The position numbers were made by a program, and so were the translations under genes. DNA of 64,000 bases from Azospirillum sp. RU38E (GTDB lineage: Bacteria; Pseudomonadota; Alphaproteobacteria; Azospirillales; Azospirillaceae). How positions within the stretch are numbered: the stretch's first letter is position 1; each line of letters opens with the position of its first letter. Shown here one piece after another: positions 53,904-63,801 of this stretch. The stretch spans positions 1-64,000 of the forward strand of contig NZ_FZOI01000004.1 in assembly GCF_900188385.1 (NCBI RefSeq), read 5' to 3'. The notes under the pieces were generated by a model. The model searched no databases and was not told the DNA's origin. It saw only the letters and a list, made by a program, of their open reading frames with translations.

Positions 53904-55703
53904 ATGGCCGAACCGCAAGGGTCCGAAATCAAGATCCCCGATCCCGTGGAGATGTCGCGTCACATGGCGACGATCGCGGAACAGAGCCAGCGGCTGGTGG
54001 CGGAATTCCTGAAACGGCAGGGCGAGGGCGGCAACGGCGCCCAGGATGCCATGCATATCGGCGCCGCCTTTCTGGAAATGACAGCCCGGATGATGGCCGA
54101 TCCGGCCAAGCTGATGCAGGCGCAATGGTCGCTGTGGCAGGATTACATGGCGCTGTGGCAGCGCACCACCCAGCGGATGCTGGGCCAGGAAGCCACATCG
54201 CCGGTGGCCGCCCCCGCCAAGGAAGATAAGCGGTTCAAGGACAGCGCCTGGGATGAGAACACGCTGTTCGACTATATCAAGCAATCCTATCTGCTGACCG
54301 CCCGCTGGCTGCAATCCACCGTGCGGGAGGTGGAGGGCATGGACGACAAGACGGCCAAGAAGGTGGATTTCTATACCCGCCAGTTCGTCGATGCCATGGC
54401 CCCCAGCAATTTCGTGCTGACCAACCCGGAAGTGCTGCGCAAGACGCTGGAATCGGGTGGGGAAAATCTGGTCAAGGGGCTGGAGAACCTGCTGGGCGAT
54501 CTGGAACGTGGCAAGGGCCAGTTGGCCATTTCCATGACCGATTATTCCAAGTTCAAGGTGGGCGAAAATATCGCCGCCACGCCGGGCAAGGTTATCTATC
54601 AGAATGAGTTGATGCAGCTCATCCAGTATGAGCCGACGACGGAGCAGCAGTTCAAGCGCCCGCTGCTGATCGTGCCGCCCTGGATCAACAAATTCTATAT
54701 CCTGGACCTGCGGCCCAGCAATTCGCTGGTGAAATGGCTGTGCGATCAGGGCCATACGGTCTTCATCGTCTCCTGGGTCAACCCGGATGAGAAGCTGGCC
54801 GACAAGACCTGGGAAGATTACATGAATCTGGGGCCGCTCTCGGCCCTGGATGCCATCGAACAGGCCACCGGCGAGACGGAGATCAATGCCGTCGGCTATT
54901 GCATCGGTGGCACGCTGATGGCCTCCACGCTGGCCTATATGGCCGCCAAGGGCGATGAGCGGATCAAGAGCATCCTTTATCTGGTGACGCTGACCGACTT
55001 TACCGAGCCGGGGGAACTGTCTGTCTTCATCGATGAAGAACAGCTGGCCGCCCTGGAAGAGAAGATGAACAGCCAGGGCTATCTGAATGGCCAGTCCATG
55101 GCGACCACCTTCAACATGCTGCGGGCCAATGACCTGATCTGGTCCTTTGTGGTCAATAATTACCTGTTGGGCAAAGACCCCTTCCCCTTCGATCTGCTGT
55201 ACTGGAATTCCGACGCCACGCGGATGCCGGCGGCGATGCACAGTTTCTATCTGCGCAACATGTATCAGCGGAACCTGCTGGTGCAGCCGGGTGGCCTGAC
55301 GCTGAAGGGCGTGCCGATCGATCTCAGCCAGATCAAGGTGCCCACCTTCATGCTGTCGACGCGGGAGGATCACATCACCCCGTGGAAATCCACCTATGCC
55401 GCCACCCAGCTTTATGGCGGTCCGGTGAAGTTCGTGCTGGCGGCATCCGGCCATATTGCCGGCGTGGTCAACCCGCCGGCCGCCAACAAATATTCCCACT
55501 TCACCAATACCAAACTGCCCAAAGACCCTGAGCAGTGGATGGCCAGCGCCAAGGAGGTGCCGGGTAGTTGGTGGCCGGAATATGCCAAGTGGGTGCAAAA
55601 ATATGCCGGGGCCAAGGTGCCGCCCCGCGTCCCCGGCGACGGCAAGCTGAAAGCCCTTGAGGCCGCCCCCGGTTCCTACGTCAAGATCCGGGTGGTGGAA
55701 TAA
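53904..55703 (+). CDS. phaC: Class I polyhydroxyalkanoate synthase
   Basis: A 599-residue PHA polymerase that joins (R)-3-hydroxyacyl-CoA into storage polyester. The lipase-like box is GYCIGG with nucleophile Cys333; an Asp in REDHITPW and a His in ASGHIAGVVNPP complete the triad. The PhaC N-terminal domain (about 110-280) contains PPWINKFYILDLRPSNS. GAGGAAAG 7 bases upstream sets the ATG at 53904. No phaA/phaB/phaP is adjacent. It is flanked by a strong terminator. Confidence 0.95.
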   Translation: MAEPQGSEIKIPDPVEMSRHMATIAEQSQRLVAEFLKRQGEGGNGAQDAMHIGAAFLEMTARMMADPAKLMQAQWSLWQDYMALWQRTTQRMLGQEATSPVAAPAKEDKRFKDSAWDENTLFDYIKQSYLLTARWLQSTVREVEGMDDKTAKKVDFYTRQFVDAMAPSNFVLTNPEVLRKTLESGGENLVKGLENLLGDLERGKGQLAISMTDYSKFKVGENIAATPGKVIYQNELMQLIQYEPTTEQQFKRPLLIVPPWINKFYILDLRPSNSLVKWLCDQGHTVFIVSWVNPDEKLADKTWEDYMNLGPLSALDAIEQATGETEINAVGYCIGGTLMASTLAYMAAKGDERIKSILYLVTLTDFTEPGELSVFIDEEQLAALEEKMNSQGYLNGQSMATTFNMLRANDLIWSFVVNNYLLGKDPFPFDLLYWNSDATRMPAAMHSFYLRNMYQRNLLVQPGGLTLKGVPIDLSQIKVPTFMLSTREDHITPWKSTYAATQLYGGPVKFVLAASGHIAGVVNPPAANKYSHFTNTKLPKDPEQWMASAKEVPGSWWPEYAKWVQKYAGAKVPPRVPGDGKLKALEAAPGSYVKIRVVE

Positions 55704-55738
55704 AAAAGGGCGGGGGTGCCACGGCACCCCCGCCCTTT
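55704..55738. terminator. Terminator between phaC and tatC
   Basis: A 15-bp stem (aaagggcgggggtgcc/ggcacccccgcccttt) with a 2-base loop between convergent genes. Confidence 0.85.
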
Positions 55739-55766
55739 CCATTTGAAGGCGGCCAAACGGCCCCCA

Positions 55767-56579
55767 TCAACTATTCAGTTCGGCATCCAGCTCAGCATCC
55801 CGCGCCGCGCGCTGCTTTTCGATCCGGCGTGCCATGAAGACAGACACCTCATACAGCAGCAGCATGGGTACGGCGAGACCGACCTGGCTGATCACATCCG
55901 GCGGGGTCAGAATGGCGGCAGCGACGAAGACGCCGACGATGGCGTAACGGCGCTTGGAGGCCAACCCGTCCGCCGTCACCAGCCCGGCCCGCGCCAGCAG
56001 GGTCAGGATGACTGGCAGCTGAAAGGCCAGACCGAAGGCGAAGATCATCGCCATGATCAGCGACAGATAATCCGCCACACGGGTTTCCGCCTGCACCGCC
56101 AAGGTCGTGGCCGTCGCTTCCACTTCAAAAGAGAAGAAGAATTTCAGGGCCAGCGGCATGATGAAGAAATAGACCAAGGCCGCGCCCAGGCCGAACAGCA
56201 CCGGGGTTGCCACCAGAAAGGGGGCAAAGGCGCGGCGTTCATGCTTGTACAGGCCGGGGGCGACGAACTTGTAAATCTGCGTGGCGATGATGGGGAAGGC
56301 CAGCATGGCACCGGCCCAGAAAGCCACCTTCACCTGAGTCAGGAAGAATTCCTGCGGGGCGGTGAAGATCATGCGCCGTTCATGCGCCTTCTCCCCCAGC
56401 GCCTGCACCAGCGGATGCATCAACAGCTGATAGATATGGTCGGCGACCGTGAAGCAGAGCAGGAAGGCAAGGATCAGTGCGCCCAGGCTCCACATCAGCC
56501 GGTTCCGCAGCTCGATCAAATGTTCCAGCAGCGGCATCCGGCCGGCTTCAAGTTCATCTGGCGTTTGGGGATCGGTCAC
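55767..56579 (-). CDS. tatC: Twin-arginine translocase subunit TatC
   Basis: A 270-residue inner-membrane receptor for folded Tat substrates. MPLLEHLIELRNRLMWSLGAL is the conserved first cytosolic segment; six membrane helices follow, with the conserved glutamate and FAFGLAFQLPVIL in helix four. The start overlaps tatB stop as ATGA. A C-terminal basic tail (EKQRAARDAELDAE) is normal. Confidence 0.95.
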   Translation of the reverse strand: MTDPQTPDELEAGRMPLLEHLIELRNRLMWSLGALILAFLLCFTVADHIYQLLMHPLVQALGEKAHERRMIFTAPQEFFLTQVKVAFWAGAMLAFPIIATQIYKFVAPGLYKHERRAFAPFLVATPVLFGLGAALVYFFIMPLALKFFFSFEVEATATTLAVQAETRVADYLSLIMAMIFAFGLAFQLPVILTLLARAGLVTADGLASKRRYAIVGVFVAAAILTPPDVISQVGLAVPMLLLYEVSVFMARRIEKQRAARDAELDAELNS

Positions 56580-57151
56580 GGCCGCTCACCTTGGGTCTTG
56601 GGGGCTTCCACCGGCTTGTCCGCATCCGCGACGGTAACGGGTGCCGGCGCTGCCGGCTCCACCGATGGCACGGGGGGCTGCGGCGCCGGGTCCGGAATGG
56701 GGGTCACCGGCTCCACCTGCACCGCCGCGGCGGGCGAGGCCACCGGGGCGGGTTCCAGCGGGGTCACCGGGGGGGCACCGGGCGGCGGCAGGGCGACGGC
56801 CGCCAGATCGGCATCTTCCTCCGGATCAGGGGTTACGGGCGTGACCGGCTTGGCCGTGCCATCCGCCGGCCCGCCCAGGGGCTCCCGCAGCTTGCCATCG
56901 GGGTCGATGGTCTTTTCCAGTTCCTGGTTCAGATTGAAGCTGCGGGCCTGTTCCACCTGCTTGCGCAGCTCATCCAGTTCCGCCTGACGCACCATGTCGT
57001 CGACATTATTCTGGAATTCGCGGGCCAGCGAGCGGGCCTTGGCAACCCACTTACCCACCGTATGCAGGGCCTTGGGCAAATCCTTAGGCCCGATGACGAC
57101 CAGCGCCACGACGGCGATGACAGCGATTTCGGACCAGCCGATGTCAAACAT
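56576..57151 (-). CDS. tatB: Twin-arginine translocase subunit TatB
   Basis: A 191-residue TatB. MFDIGWSEIAVIAVVALVVIGPKDLP is the membrane anchor with the conserved Glu8 and the GP hinge, and an amphipathic helix follows to about residue 65. The C-terminal 90 residues are proline-rich and disordered (e.g. PVTPVTPDPEEDAD), longer than in E. coli. It lies 51 bases downstream of tatA. Confidence 0.9.
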   Translation of the reverse strand: MFDIGWSEIAVIAVVALVVIGPKDLPKALHTVGKWVAKARSLAREFQNNVDDMVRQAELDELRKQVEQARSFNLNQELEKTIDPDGKLREPLGGPADGTAKPVTPVTPDPEEDADLAAVALPPPGAPPVTPLEPAPVASPAAAVQVEPVTPIPDPAPQPPVPSVEPAAPAPVTVADADKPVEAPKTQGERP

Positions 57152-57202
57152 GATGGATCAGACTTCCCCGTGGCGGGTGAACGGGAGGATAGCGCCGACA
57201 GT

Positions 57203-57463
57203 TCACGGTTTCGGCGCCGACTCGTCCTTGGTTAGCGGGACGACGGGGGATGGGGCAACCTTATTGTCGATAACGGGGGCCTGCGTCATTGTCGCATCCG
57301 CCGGGGCCGGGGCATCGCCCTCCCCTTCACTGCCCTTCAGCCCGTCCTTGAAGTTGCGGATACCCTTGCCGAAATCGCCCATCACCTTGGGCAACTTTCC
57401 GGCGCCGAAGATCACGCCGACAATCAACAGGATAACCAGAATCTCTGTGATACCCAAACTCAT
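57203..57463 (-). CDS. tatA: Twin-arginine translocase subunit TatA
   Basis: An 86-residue pore-forming component: [40 protein letters not shown] holds the membrane helix, the FGxxKLP hinge and the amphipathic helix. A short acidic/proline tail follows. ATG 57463 is supported by the family N-terminus and a GAGGGA site. It begins the tatABC operon. Confidence 0.9.
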   Translation of the reverse strand: MSLGITEILVILLIVGVIFGAGKLPKVMGDFGKGIRNFKDGLKGSEGEGDAPAPADATMTQAPVIDNKVAPSPVVPLTKDESAPKP

Positions 57464-57576
57464 GACGGTTCCCTCGGGCTTCGCACCACCGGCTTTGCGG
57501 CGGCGCGGGATGATGGCAGAAAGCCCCCTTCCCCGCAATCAAGGCCGGAAAACATTCATGTTTCGAACCAACCGGC

Positions 57577-58737
57577 CTATAGCGGGAAGATGAAGGCCTG
57601 TTGCCGGTCCAGCGCGACGGAGACATGGGTGTCGTCCGACGGCAGAAAATGGCCCGGCATCCGGGCGTGCATATGGTGCGGCCTGCCCTCGGCATCCAGT
57701 ACCCGCAGATGCACCAGACTGGCGCGGCCCAACAGGCGTGAGGCCTCCACCCGCGCCAGATTGGGCACCCCATCGGTGCCCAGCCCCTGTTCCACCGCCG
57801 ACAGGCGCAGCCCCTCCGGCCGGATCAGGACGGCCACCGGCGCCCCTTCCGCATGGCCAGGCGCATTCAGGCAGCCGATGGGCGTATCGACCCGGCCGCC
57901 GCGCACGGTACCCGTCAGCCGGTTCACCTCTCCGAAGAAGCTGGCGGCGAATTCATCCACCGGCCGGGTGTAAAGTTCGGTGGGGGAGCCCAGTTGCACC
58001 AGCTTGCCATCCCGCATCAGGGCGATGCGGTCGGCCAGGAACATGGCCTCTTCCGGATCATGGGTGACGATCATCGTCGCCGCCCCGCTCTGTTTCAGCA
58101 CATGCAGAGTCTCGTCGCGCACGGTTTCCCGCAGCCTGGTATCCAGGCCGGAGAAAGGCTCGTCCAGCAGCAGTACGGCGGGCTTAGGCGCCATGGCGCG
58201 GGCCAGCGCCACGCGTTGCTGCTGACCGCCCGACAGGGCATCGGGGAAGGCATTGGCATAGGCTTCCATGCCCACCTGCCGCAATGCCGCCAGCGCCCGT
58301 TCCTTCTGCTCCGCCACCGGCAGACGGTTCAGGCCGAAGCGCACATTGTCCAGCACCCGCAGATGCGGGAACAGGGCATAATCCTGGAAGACCAGCCCGA
58401 TGCCGCGCTTCTCCGGTGGCACGGAACGGCCGGGCCGGGCGATCACCTGCCCGTTGACCGACACTTCCCCCTGCTGCAGCGTCTCCAGCCCGGCCGAAAG
58501 ACGCAGCAAGGTGGATTTGCCACAGCCGGACGGGCCGACCAGACAGACGATTTCCCCCGGACCGATGGACAGGCTGACATGATCCACCGCCCGCTTGTTG
58601 CGGTAATCATGGCTGACATCGGACAGGGACAGGGCCGCCAGCCGATGAGATGCCACAGCGGCGGCCGGGGCTGCCGCATCCAGGGCGACCGGGTGCTGGT
58701 CGCTGGCGTGGGTGATGTCGGTCAGATTCAAATCCAT
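57577..58737 (-). CDS. ABC transporter ATPase, FbpC-like
   Basis: A 386-residue ABC ATPase of the CUT/Fbp group. Walker A is GPSGCGKST, the Q-loop QDYALFPHL, signature LSGGQQQRVALARAMA, Walker B LLLDEPFSGLD and the switch His in THDPEEA. A C-terminal TOBE-type domain (about 295-385) is present. No permease or binding protein is adjacent, so the substrate (iron(III), sulfate or a sugar) cannot be told. ATG 58737 is preferred over TTG 58746. Confidence 0.85.
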   Translation of the reverse strand: MDLNLTDITHASDQHPVALDAAAPAAAVASHRLAALSLSDVSHDYRNKRAVDHVSLSIGPGEIVCLVGPSGCGKSTLLRLSAGLETLQQGEVSVNGQVIARPGRSVPPEKRGIGLVFQDYALFPHLRVLDNVRFGLNRLPVAEQKERALAALRQVGMEAYANAFPDALSGGQQQRVALARAMAPKPAVLLLDEPFSGLDTRLRETVRDETLHVLKQSGAATMIVTHDPEEAMFLADRIALMRDGKLVQLGSPTELYTRPVDEFAASFFGEVNRLTGTVRGGRVDTPIGCLNAPGHAEGAPVAVLIRPEGLRLSAVEQGLGTDGVPNLARVEASRLLGRASLVHLRVLDAEGRPHHMHARMPGHFLPSDDTHVSVALDRQQAFIFPL

Positions 58738-58859
58738 ACCGGACAAGGCTCTCTCTTGGCACGGGGTACGGCGCGGAACACCGGAATAGAACAGAATGAT
58801 TAGGTAGGGATCAGTGCAGGGAATTGCAAATCATTATTAATTGATGGCAGGCAAATCGA

Positions 58860-58884
58860 GTGGGGATGGCCGTTCCATCCCCAC
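58860..58884 (-). terminator. Weak hairpin after valS
   Basis: A perfect 10-bp stem (gtggggatgg/ccatccccac) with a 5-base loop, about 14 bases beyond the valS stop. The following T-run is short (cgattt), so termination is uncertain. Confidence 0.4.
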
Positions 58885-58897
58885 CCGCAACGCACCC

Positions 58898-61582
58898 TCA
58901 GCCCAACTGACCCAGGGCGGCAGCCAGCTTGGCCCGAACGGTATCCGCCTCGGCGCGACGCTCGCGCTGTTCCTCGATCACCTCTTCCGGGGCCTTGTCG
59001 ACGAAGTTCTTGTTGGCCAGCTTGGCGTCGATCTTGCCGATCTCCTGCTCCAGCTTGCCGATCTCCTTCGCCAGACGGGCCTTCTCCTTCTCGATATCGA
59101 TGAAGTCGGCCAGCGGCAGCACCAGGGTGGCCTCGTCCAGCACGGCCTGGGCGGAACCCTTGGGCGCTTCCGCGTCCGTTGCTTCCACACCGGACAGGCG
59201 GGCCAGACGCAGAATCAGATCGCGGTGGGTGGCCAGCCGCCGTTCCGTCTCCGCATTGGCGCCCTTCAGCAGCAGCGGCAATTGGGCCGAGGGCGGTACA
59301 TTCATTTCCGACCGCACGGTGCGGATGGTGGAAATCAGCTTCACCACCCATTCCATTTCCGCCGAGGCGGCGGCGTCGATCAGGGCTTCATCGGCCAGCG
59401 GCCATTCCGCACTGATCAGGGTCTTGGTCAGGCCGCCGGTCTTCTCGTTCAGCTCTTCGGTGATGAACGGCATCACCGGGTGCAGCAGATGCAGGATGCG
59501 GTCGAACACCCAGGCGGTGGTGGCGCGGGTTTCGGCCTTGGCGGCCTCGTCCTCGCCATTCAGGATCGGCTTGGTGAATTCCAGATACCAATCGCAGAAG
59601 CTGTTCCAGGCGAACTGATAGATGCCGGCCGCCGCCTCGTTGAACTTATAGGCGTCCAGCGCTTCCGTCACGCGGGCCGACGCCTGCTGGAAGGCGGCGA
59701 TGATCCACTTATTGACCGTCAGCCCAACCTTGGCCGGATCGAACCCGGCCACCGGGGCGACCTGATTCATCTCCGCATAGCGGGCGGCGTTCCACAGCTT
59801 GGTGGCGAAGTTGCGGTAACCTTCGACGCGGTTGACCGCCAGCTTGATATCGCGCCCCTGGGCGGCCATGGCCGTCAGGGTGAAGCGCAAGGCGTCGCAG
59901 CCATATTGGTCAATCACGTCCAGCGGGTCGATGACATTGCCCTTGGACTTCGACATCTTCTGGCCCTTTTCGTCGCGGACCAGGGCATGGATGTAGACGG
60001 TCTTGAACGGCACATCGCCCATGAAATGGATGCCCATCATCATCATCCGGGCAACCCAGAAGAAGATGATATCGAAGCCGGTCACCAGCACATCGCCGGG
60101 ATAATAGCGGCCCAGCTCCGGCGTCTGCTCCGGCCAGCCCAGCGTGCTGAACGGCCACAGCGCGGAGGAGAACCACGTATCCAGCACGTCGCTGTCACGG
60201 GTCAGCGCCACGCCGTCCCCGGCCAGCGCCTGGGCTTCCTCTGCCGTCTCCGCCACAAAGACATTGCCGTCAGCGTCGTACCAGGCGGGGATCTGGTGAC
60301 CCCACCAGAGCTGACGGGAAATGCACCAGGGCTGGATGTTGCGCATCCATTCGAAATAGGTGTTTTCCCACTGGCGCGGCACGAAGACGGTCTTGCCCGT
60401 CTCCACCGCCTCAATGGCGGGCTTGGCCAGCGTGGCGGCATCGCAATACCATTGATCGGTCAGCCAGGGCTCGATCACCACGCCGGAGCGGTCGCCGTGC
60501 GGCACCGTCATCTTGTGCGGGACGATCTGTTCCAGCAGTTCCAGCGCTTCCAGATCGGCGACCACCTGCTTGCGCGCGGCGAACCGGTCCAACCCGCGAT
60601 AGGCTTCCGGCACCGGCTCACTGAAGGCTTCCAGGCGGCCATTGGCGCCGGGCTTGTAGCCTTCGAACGAGTCAACGATGCGGGCATCACGGTCCAGCAG
60701 ATTGATCAGCGGCAAATTATGCCGGCGGCCAACCTCGAAATCGTTGAAATCATGGGCGGGGGTGATCTTCACCGCACCGGAACCCGTCTCCGGGTCGGCA
60801 TATTCATCGCCGACGATGGGGATCAGGCGGCCGACCAGCGGCAGGCGGACAAACTTGCCGATAATGTCCTTGTAGCGCTCATCCTCGGGATGCACGGCCA
60901 CGGCAGTATCGGCCAGCATGGTTTCGGGTCGGGTGGTGGCGACCACGATGTAGCGGCCCGGCTCCCCCTCGATCGGGTAGCGGAAGTGCCAGAGATTGCC
61001 GGCAACCTCCTTCTGCTCCACCTCCAGATCGGAAATGGCGGTGTGCAGCTTGGGGTCCCAGTTGACCAGCCGCTTGTCGCGATAGATCAGGCCCTGGCGA
61101 TACAGTTCCACGAACACCTTGCGGACGGCCTTGTTCAGGCCCTCATCCATGGTGAAGCGTTCACGCGCCCAATCGGTGGAAGCACCCAGGCGGCGCAGCT
61201 GGCGGGTGATGGTGCCGCCGGATTCGGCCTTCCATTCCCAAACCTTCTCCAGGAACTTTTCCCGGCCCAACTGCTGGCGGGTGATGCCTTCCTTGCCCAG
61301 ATTACGCTCCACCACCATCTGGGTGGCGATGCCGGCATGGTCGGTGCCGGGCTGCCACAGGGCATCCTTGCCGCGCATCCGCTGATAGCGAATCAGAATG
61401 TCCTGCAGGGTGAAGGTCAGCGCGTGCCCCATATGCAGGCTGCCCGTCACGTTGGGCGGCGGCATCATGATGGTGTAGGGCACCTGATTGCTGTCTACAT
61501 GGGCGGCGAAGGCGCCGTCCTTCTCCCAGCGTTGGTAGTGATTCGATTCCACATCGGCGGGGGAAAAGGTCTTTTCCAGCAT
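58898..61582 (-). CDS. valS: Valyl-tRNA synthetase
   Basis: An 894-residue class I synthetase. [15 protein letters not shown] is the HIGH motif region, [12 protein letters not shown] carries KMSKS, and editing-domain landmarks ([30 protein letters not shown]) lie between. A C-terminal coiled coil ([41 protein letters not shown]) binds tRNA. AAGG seven bases before ATG 61582 supports the start. Confidence 0.97.
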   Translation of the reverse strand: MLEKTFSPADVESNHYQRWEKDGAFAAHVDSNQVPYTIMMPPPNVTGSLHMGHALTFTLQDILIRYQRMRGKDALWQPGTDHAGIATQMVVERNLGKEGITRQQLGREKFLEKVWEWKAESGGTITRQLRRLGASTDWARERFTMDEGLNKAVRKVFVELYRQGLIYRDKRLVNWDPKLHTAISDLEVEQKEVAGNLWHFRYPIEGEPGRYIVVATTRPETMLADTAVAVHPEDERYKDIIGKFVRLPLVGRLIPIVGDEYADPETGSGAVKITPAHDFNDFEVGRRHNLPLINLLDRDARIVDSFEGYKPGANGRLEAFSEPVPEAYRGLDRFAARKQVVADLEALELLEQIVPHKMTVPHGDRSGVVIEPWLTDQWYCDAATLAKPAIEAVETGKTVFVPRQWENTYFEWMRNIQPWCISRQLWWGHQIPAWYDADGNVFVAETAEEAQALAGDGVALTRDSDVLDTWFSSALWPFSTLGWPEQTPELGRYYPGDVLVTGFDIIFFWVARMMMMGIHFMGDVPFKTVYIHALVRDEKGQKMSKSKGNVIDPLDVIDQYGCDALRFTLTAMAAQGRDIKLAVNRVEGYRNFATKLWNAARYAEMNQVAPVAGFDPAKVGLTVNKWIIAAFQQASARVTEALDAYKFNEAAAGIYQFAWNSFCDWYLEFTKPILNGEDEAAKAETRATTAWVFDRILHLLHPVMPFITEELNEKTGGLTKTLISAEWPLADEALIDAAASAEMEWVVKLISTIRTVRSEMNVPPSAQLPLLLKGANAETERRLATHRDLILRLARLSGVEATDAEAPKGSAQAVLDEATLVLPLADFIDIEKEKARLAKEIGKLEQEIGKIDAKLANKNFVDKAPEEVIEEQRERRAEADTVRAKLAAALGQLG

Positions 61583-61684
61583 GACCGGGCCTTCAGGTGA
61601 CAGGGTTGGCACAGTTGATAAATGGAAAGGGGCGGCACCGTCCAGGCGCCGCCCCCAAACTTTCGTGCAATGCGGGCAGGCGCG

Positions 61685-62284
61685 TCAGTCGAGGCCGCGC
61701 CGTACTACCCGCTCGATCTCGCGCTTGACCAGACGTTCCACCATGGTGGGCAGGTTATCGTCCAGCCATTCACGAATCATCGGTCGCACCAAATCATAGA
61801 CGATCTGTTCGACCGTAGTGTCGGAACGCCCAACCGGCCCTTCCCCATGGATGCTGGGCCCGCCCCGGCGGAACCCGGCCAGCCCGGAGGCAAAGGCGCG
61901 GCTGGCCGCATCGGCGGCCTGATCCGAAATCAGCCCCTCATCCATGGGCAGCGGCCGACGCGGCGGCGGCGGCGGGGGTGGCGGCTCAAAGAAGGAGGAC
62001 GGCTCCTCAAACGGCTCCGTCAGCTCCAGCGGCGGCTCCTCCTCCGGCTCCGTCAGCATAAATGGCTCCGGCTCCTCAAAAACGGGAAGCGGTGGAGGCG
62101 GTGGGGGCGGCGGTGGAGGGGGAGGAGGTGGCGGCGGGGGAGGTGGTGGAGGGGGCGGCGGCGGGGGAGGCGGCGGCGCCTCCGGCTCCGCCGGGGGTGC
62201 GTCGCTGTCTTCGGAAATGATCCTGCGGATGGAAGCCAGGATCTCTTCCATCGACGGTTCTTGTGACGCGCCTTTATCGACCAT
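61685..62284 (-). CDS. popZ: PopZ-family polar organizer (DUF2497) with a 29-proline run
   Basis: A 199-residue PopZ/DUF2497 protein that forms a polar microdomain anchoring the chromosome and cell-cycle regulators in alphaproteobacteria. The N-terminal SMEEILASIRRIISED helix and the C-terminal oligomerization helices (TVEQIVYDLVRPMIREWLDDNLPTMVERLVKREIERVVRRGL) are conserved. The acidic-proline linker has 29 consecutive prolines encoded by 62090-62176 with mixed codons, plus further runs near residue 105. It is upstream of valS on the same strand, as in related genomes. Confidence 0.9.
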   Translation of the reverse strand: MVDKGASQEPSMEEILASIRRIISEDSDAPPAEPEAPPPPPPPPPPPPPPPPPPPPPPPPPPPPPLPVFEEPEPFMLTEPEEEPPLELTEPFEEPSSFFEPPPPPPPPRRPLPMDEGLISDQAADAASRAFASGLAGFRRGGPSIHGEGPVGRSDTTVEQIVYDLVRPMIREWLDDNLPTMVERLVKREIERVVRRGLD

Positions 62285-62359
62285 CTCGCCTATAACCCGA
62301 ATTCAACGAATTGGCCGTCAGCCTAGGGCAGAAACGGACAAATTTCCATGAGCTTGATG

Positions 62360-62391
62360 AAAAATGGGGGGCAGTTTGCCCCCCATTTTAG
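62360..62391 (-). terminator. Terminator of tolC
   Basis: A 13-bp stem (aaaatggggggca/tgccccccatttt) with a 3-base loop and A/T flanks, about 25 bases beyond the tolC stop. Confidence 0.8.
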
Positions 62392-62415
62392 CAAATTCCC
62401 TGAAATATTGTCGGA

Positions 62416-63798
62416 TCAGTCGGCCGACAGGCTCCAGAGCTTGTCGCGCGTGTTGTTGTAATGTGCCTCGTAATCATAGGTCTTGACCGGAAGACCCAGA
62501 CGGCCGGCCGTCAATTGACCGGTGGCGGACAGCACCTGGAAGATCGCCACGATCTCATCACGCTCGGCCTGCACCAGATTGACCTGGGCGTTCAGGTATT
62601 CCTGCTCCGCATCCAGCGTATCCAGAACCGTGCGCGAGCCCACGGTGGCTTCCTGACGCACGCCTTCCAGGGCGATATTGGCCGCACGCACCTGTTCCTT
62701 GCGGGACAGGATGGAAGCGCGGGCCGTTACCAGCGCTTCCCATGCGCGAATCCCCGTCTCCCGGGCCTGACGCACCGCCTCATCAATCTCGATTCGGCGC
62801 TGCTGGGCGGTCTGCTTGGCCTGACGCACGCGGGCGTTCGGCTCACCGGCGGTATAAATCGGCACGCTGACGCGGGCGACGATGGAACCATTATCCAGCT
62901 GGCCCATGGTGCCGGGCTGGTCCCAGGTCCGGCTATAAGAACCGACGATGGAGACAGACGGCAGCAGCTCACCGGCGGTGGCATCCACAGTCGCATCAGC
63001 GGCGCGTTCGGTAAACTTGGCGGCCAGCACAGCTGGATTATTCTGCTCCGCCATGGCCACCGTCGCTTCCAGCGACTTGGGCAGCTCCACCGTCGGGGCC
63101 GGCTGGGTCAGCTTCTCCGGCGATTGGCCCATCAGGCGGGCAAACACGGCGCGGCTTGCATTCAGCTGGCCTTCAGCCGCAATGCGGTTGGAGGTCGACA
63201 ACGCCAGACGCGATTCAGACTGGCTGACGTCAGTGCGGGTGATTTCACCAACACGGAACCGGTCGCGCGAGGCTTCCAGCTGGCGGCGCAGCACCTGCTC
63301 GTTATTGATGTTCAGTTCCAGCACCGCCTGATCACGCACCACGTCGCAATAGGCGGACGCGGCTGAGAGCAGCACTGACTGTTCGGTAGCGACCAGCGAG
63401 GCGCGCTGCGCCTGAACGAGCGCTTCAGCGCGGTTCAGGGACGCGATGGTGCGGCCACCGCGATAGATCGGCTGCACAATCTGGGCGCTGACCGACTTCT
63501 GATTCCATAACAGATCGGAGTTTGTGCCGCCGGTCTCCTGCTTATAACGGCCGATATCACCGGCAGCAGAAACCTGGGGCAGGTAGCCGGAACGGGCCTG
63601 CGGCACCAGTTCATCGGCGGCGCGCAGCTCGGCGCGCGCCGCTTCCAGGGTGGGATTGGCCTGATAGGCAAGCGCCAGCGCGTCGTTCAGCGCCTGCGCC
63701 TGGGCCGGGTTGATACCCAACCCCACGGACAGGGCCGCCAGGGGAAGAGCGGTGCGCGCCAGACGGCGCAGGATCGGCTTCAGACGAGAGGCTTCCAT
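62416..63798 (-). CDS. tolC: TolC-family outer-membrane efflux protein
   Basis: A 460-residue trimeric export channel for type I secretion or tripartite efflux. The signal peptide ends near residue 35 (NPAQAQ). Two OEP repeats follow (LALAYQANPTLEAARAELRAADELVPQARSGYLPQVS and AEQNNPAVLAAKFTERAADATVDATAGELLPSVSIVGSYSR), with long coiled-coil helices and conserved RQEATVGSRTVLDTLDAEQEYLNAQVNLVQAERDEIVAIFQVLSATG near residue 380. It starts 3 bases after the rhodanese gene. Confidence 0.92.
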   Translation of the reverse strand: MEASRLKPILRRLARTALPLAALSVGLGINPAQAQALNDALALAYQANPTLEAARAELRAADELVPQARSGYLPQVSAAGDIGRYKQETGGTNSDLLWNQKSVSAQIVQPIYRGGRTIASLNRAEALVQAQRASLVATEQSVLLSAASAYCDVVRDQAVLELNINNEQVLRRQLEASRDRFRVGEITRTDVSQSESRLALSTSNRIAAEGQLNASRAVFARLMGQSPEKLTQPAPTVELPKSLEATVAMAEQNNPAVLAAKFTERAADATVDATAGELLPSVSIVGSYSRTWDQPGTMGQLDNGSIVARVSVPIYTAGEPNARVRQAKQTAQQRRIEIDEAVRQARETGIRAWEALVTARASILSRKEQVRAANIALEGVRQEATVGSRTVLDTLDAEQEYLNAQVNLVQAERDEIVAIFQVLSATGQLTAGRLGLPVKTYDYEAHYNNTRDKLWSLSAD

Positions 63799-63801
63799 TG
63801 G

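Noticed and set aside
58841-61600. Very long open frame on the plus strand opposite valS
   Set aside because: High GC opens long antisense frames; the minus strand encodes an unmistakable valyl-tRNA synthetase and the plus frame has no domain.
61944-62351. Glycine-rich plus-strand frame
   Set aside because: It is the reverse complement of the proline run of popZ.
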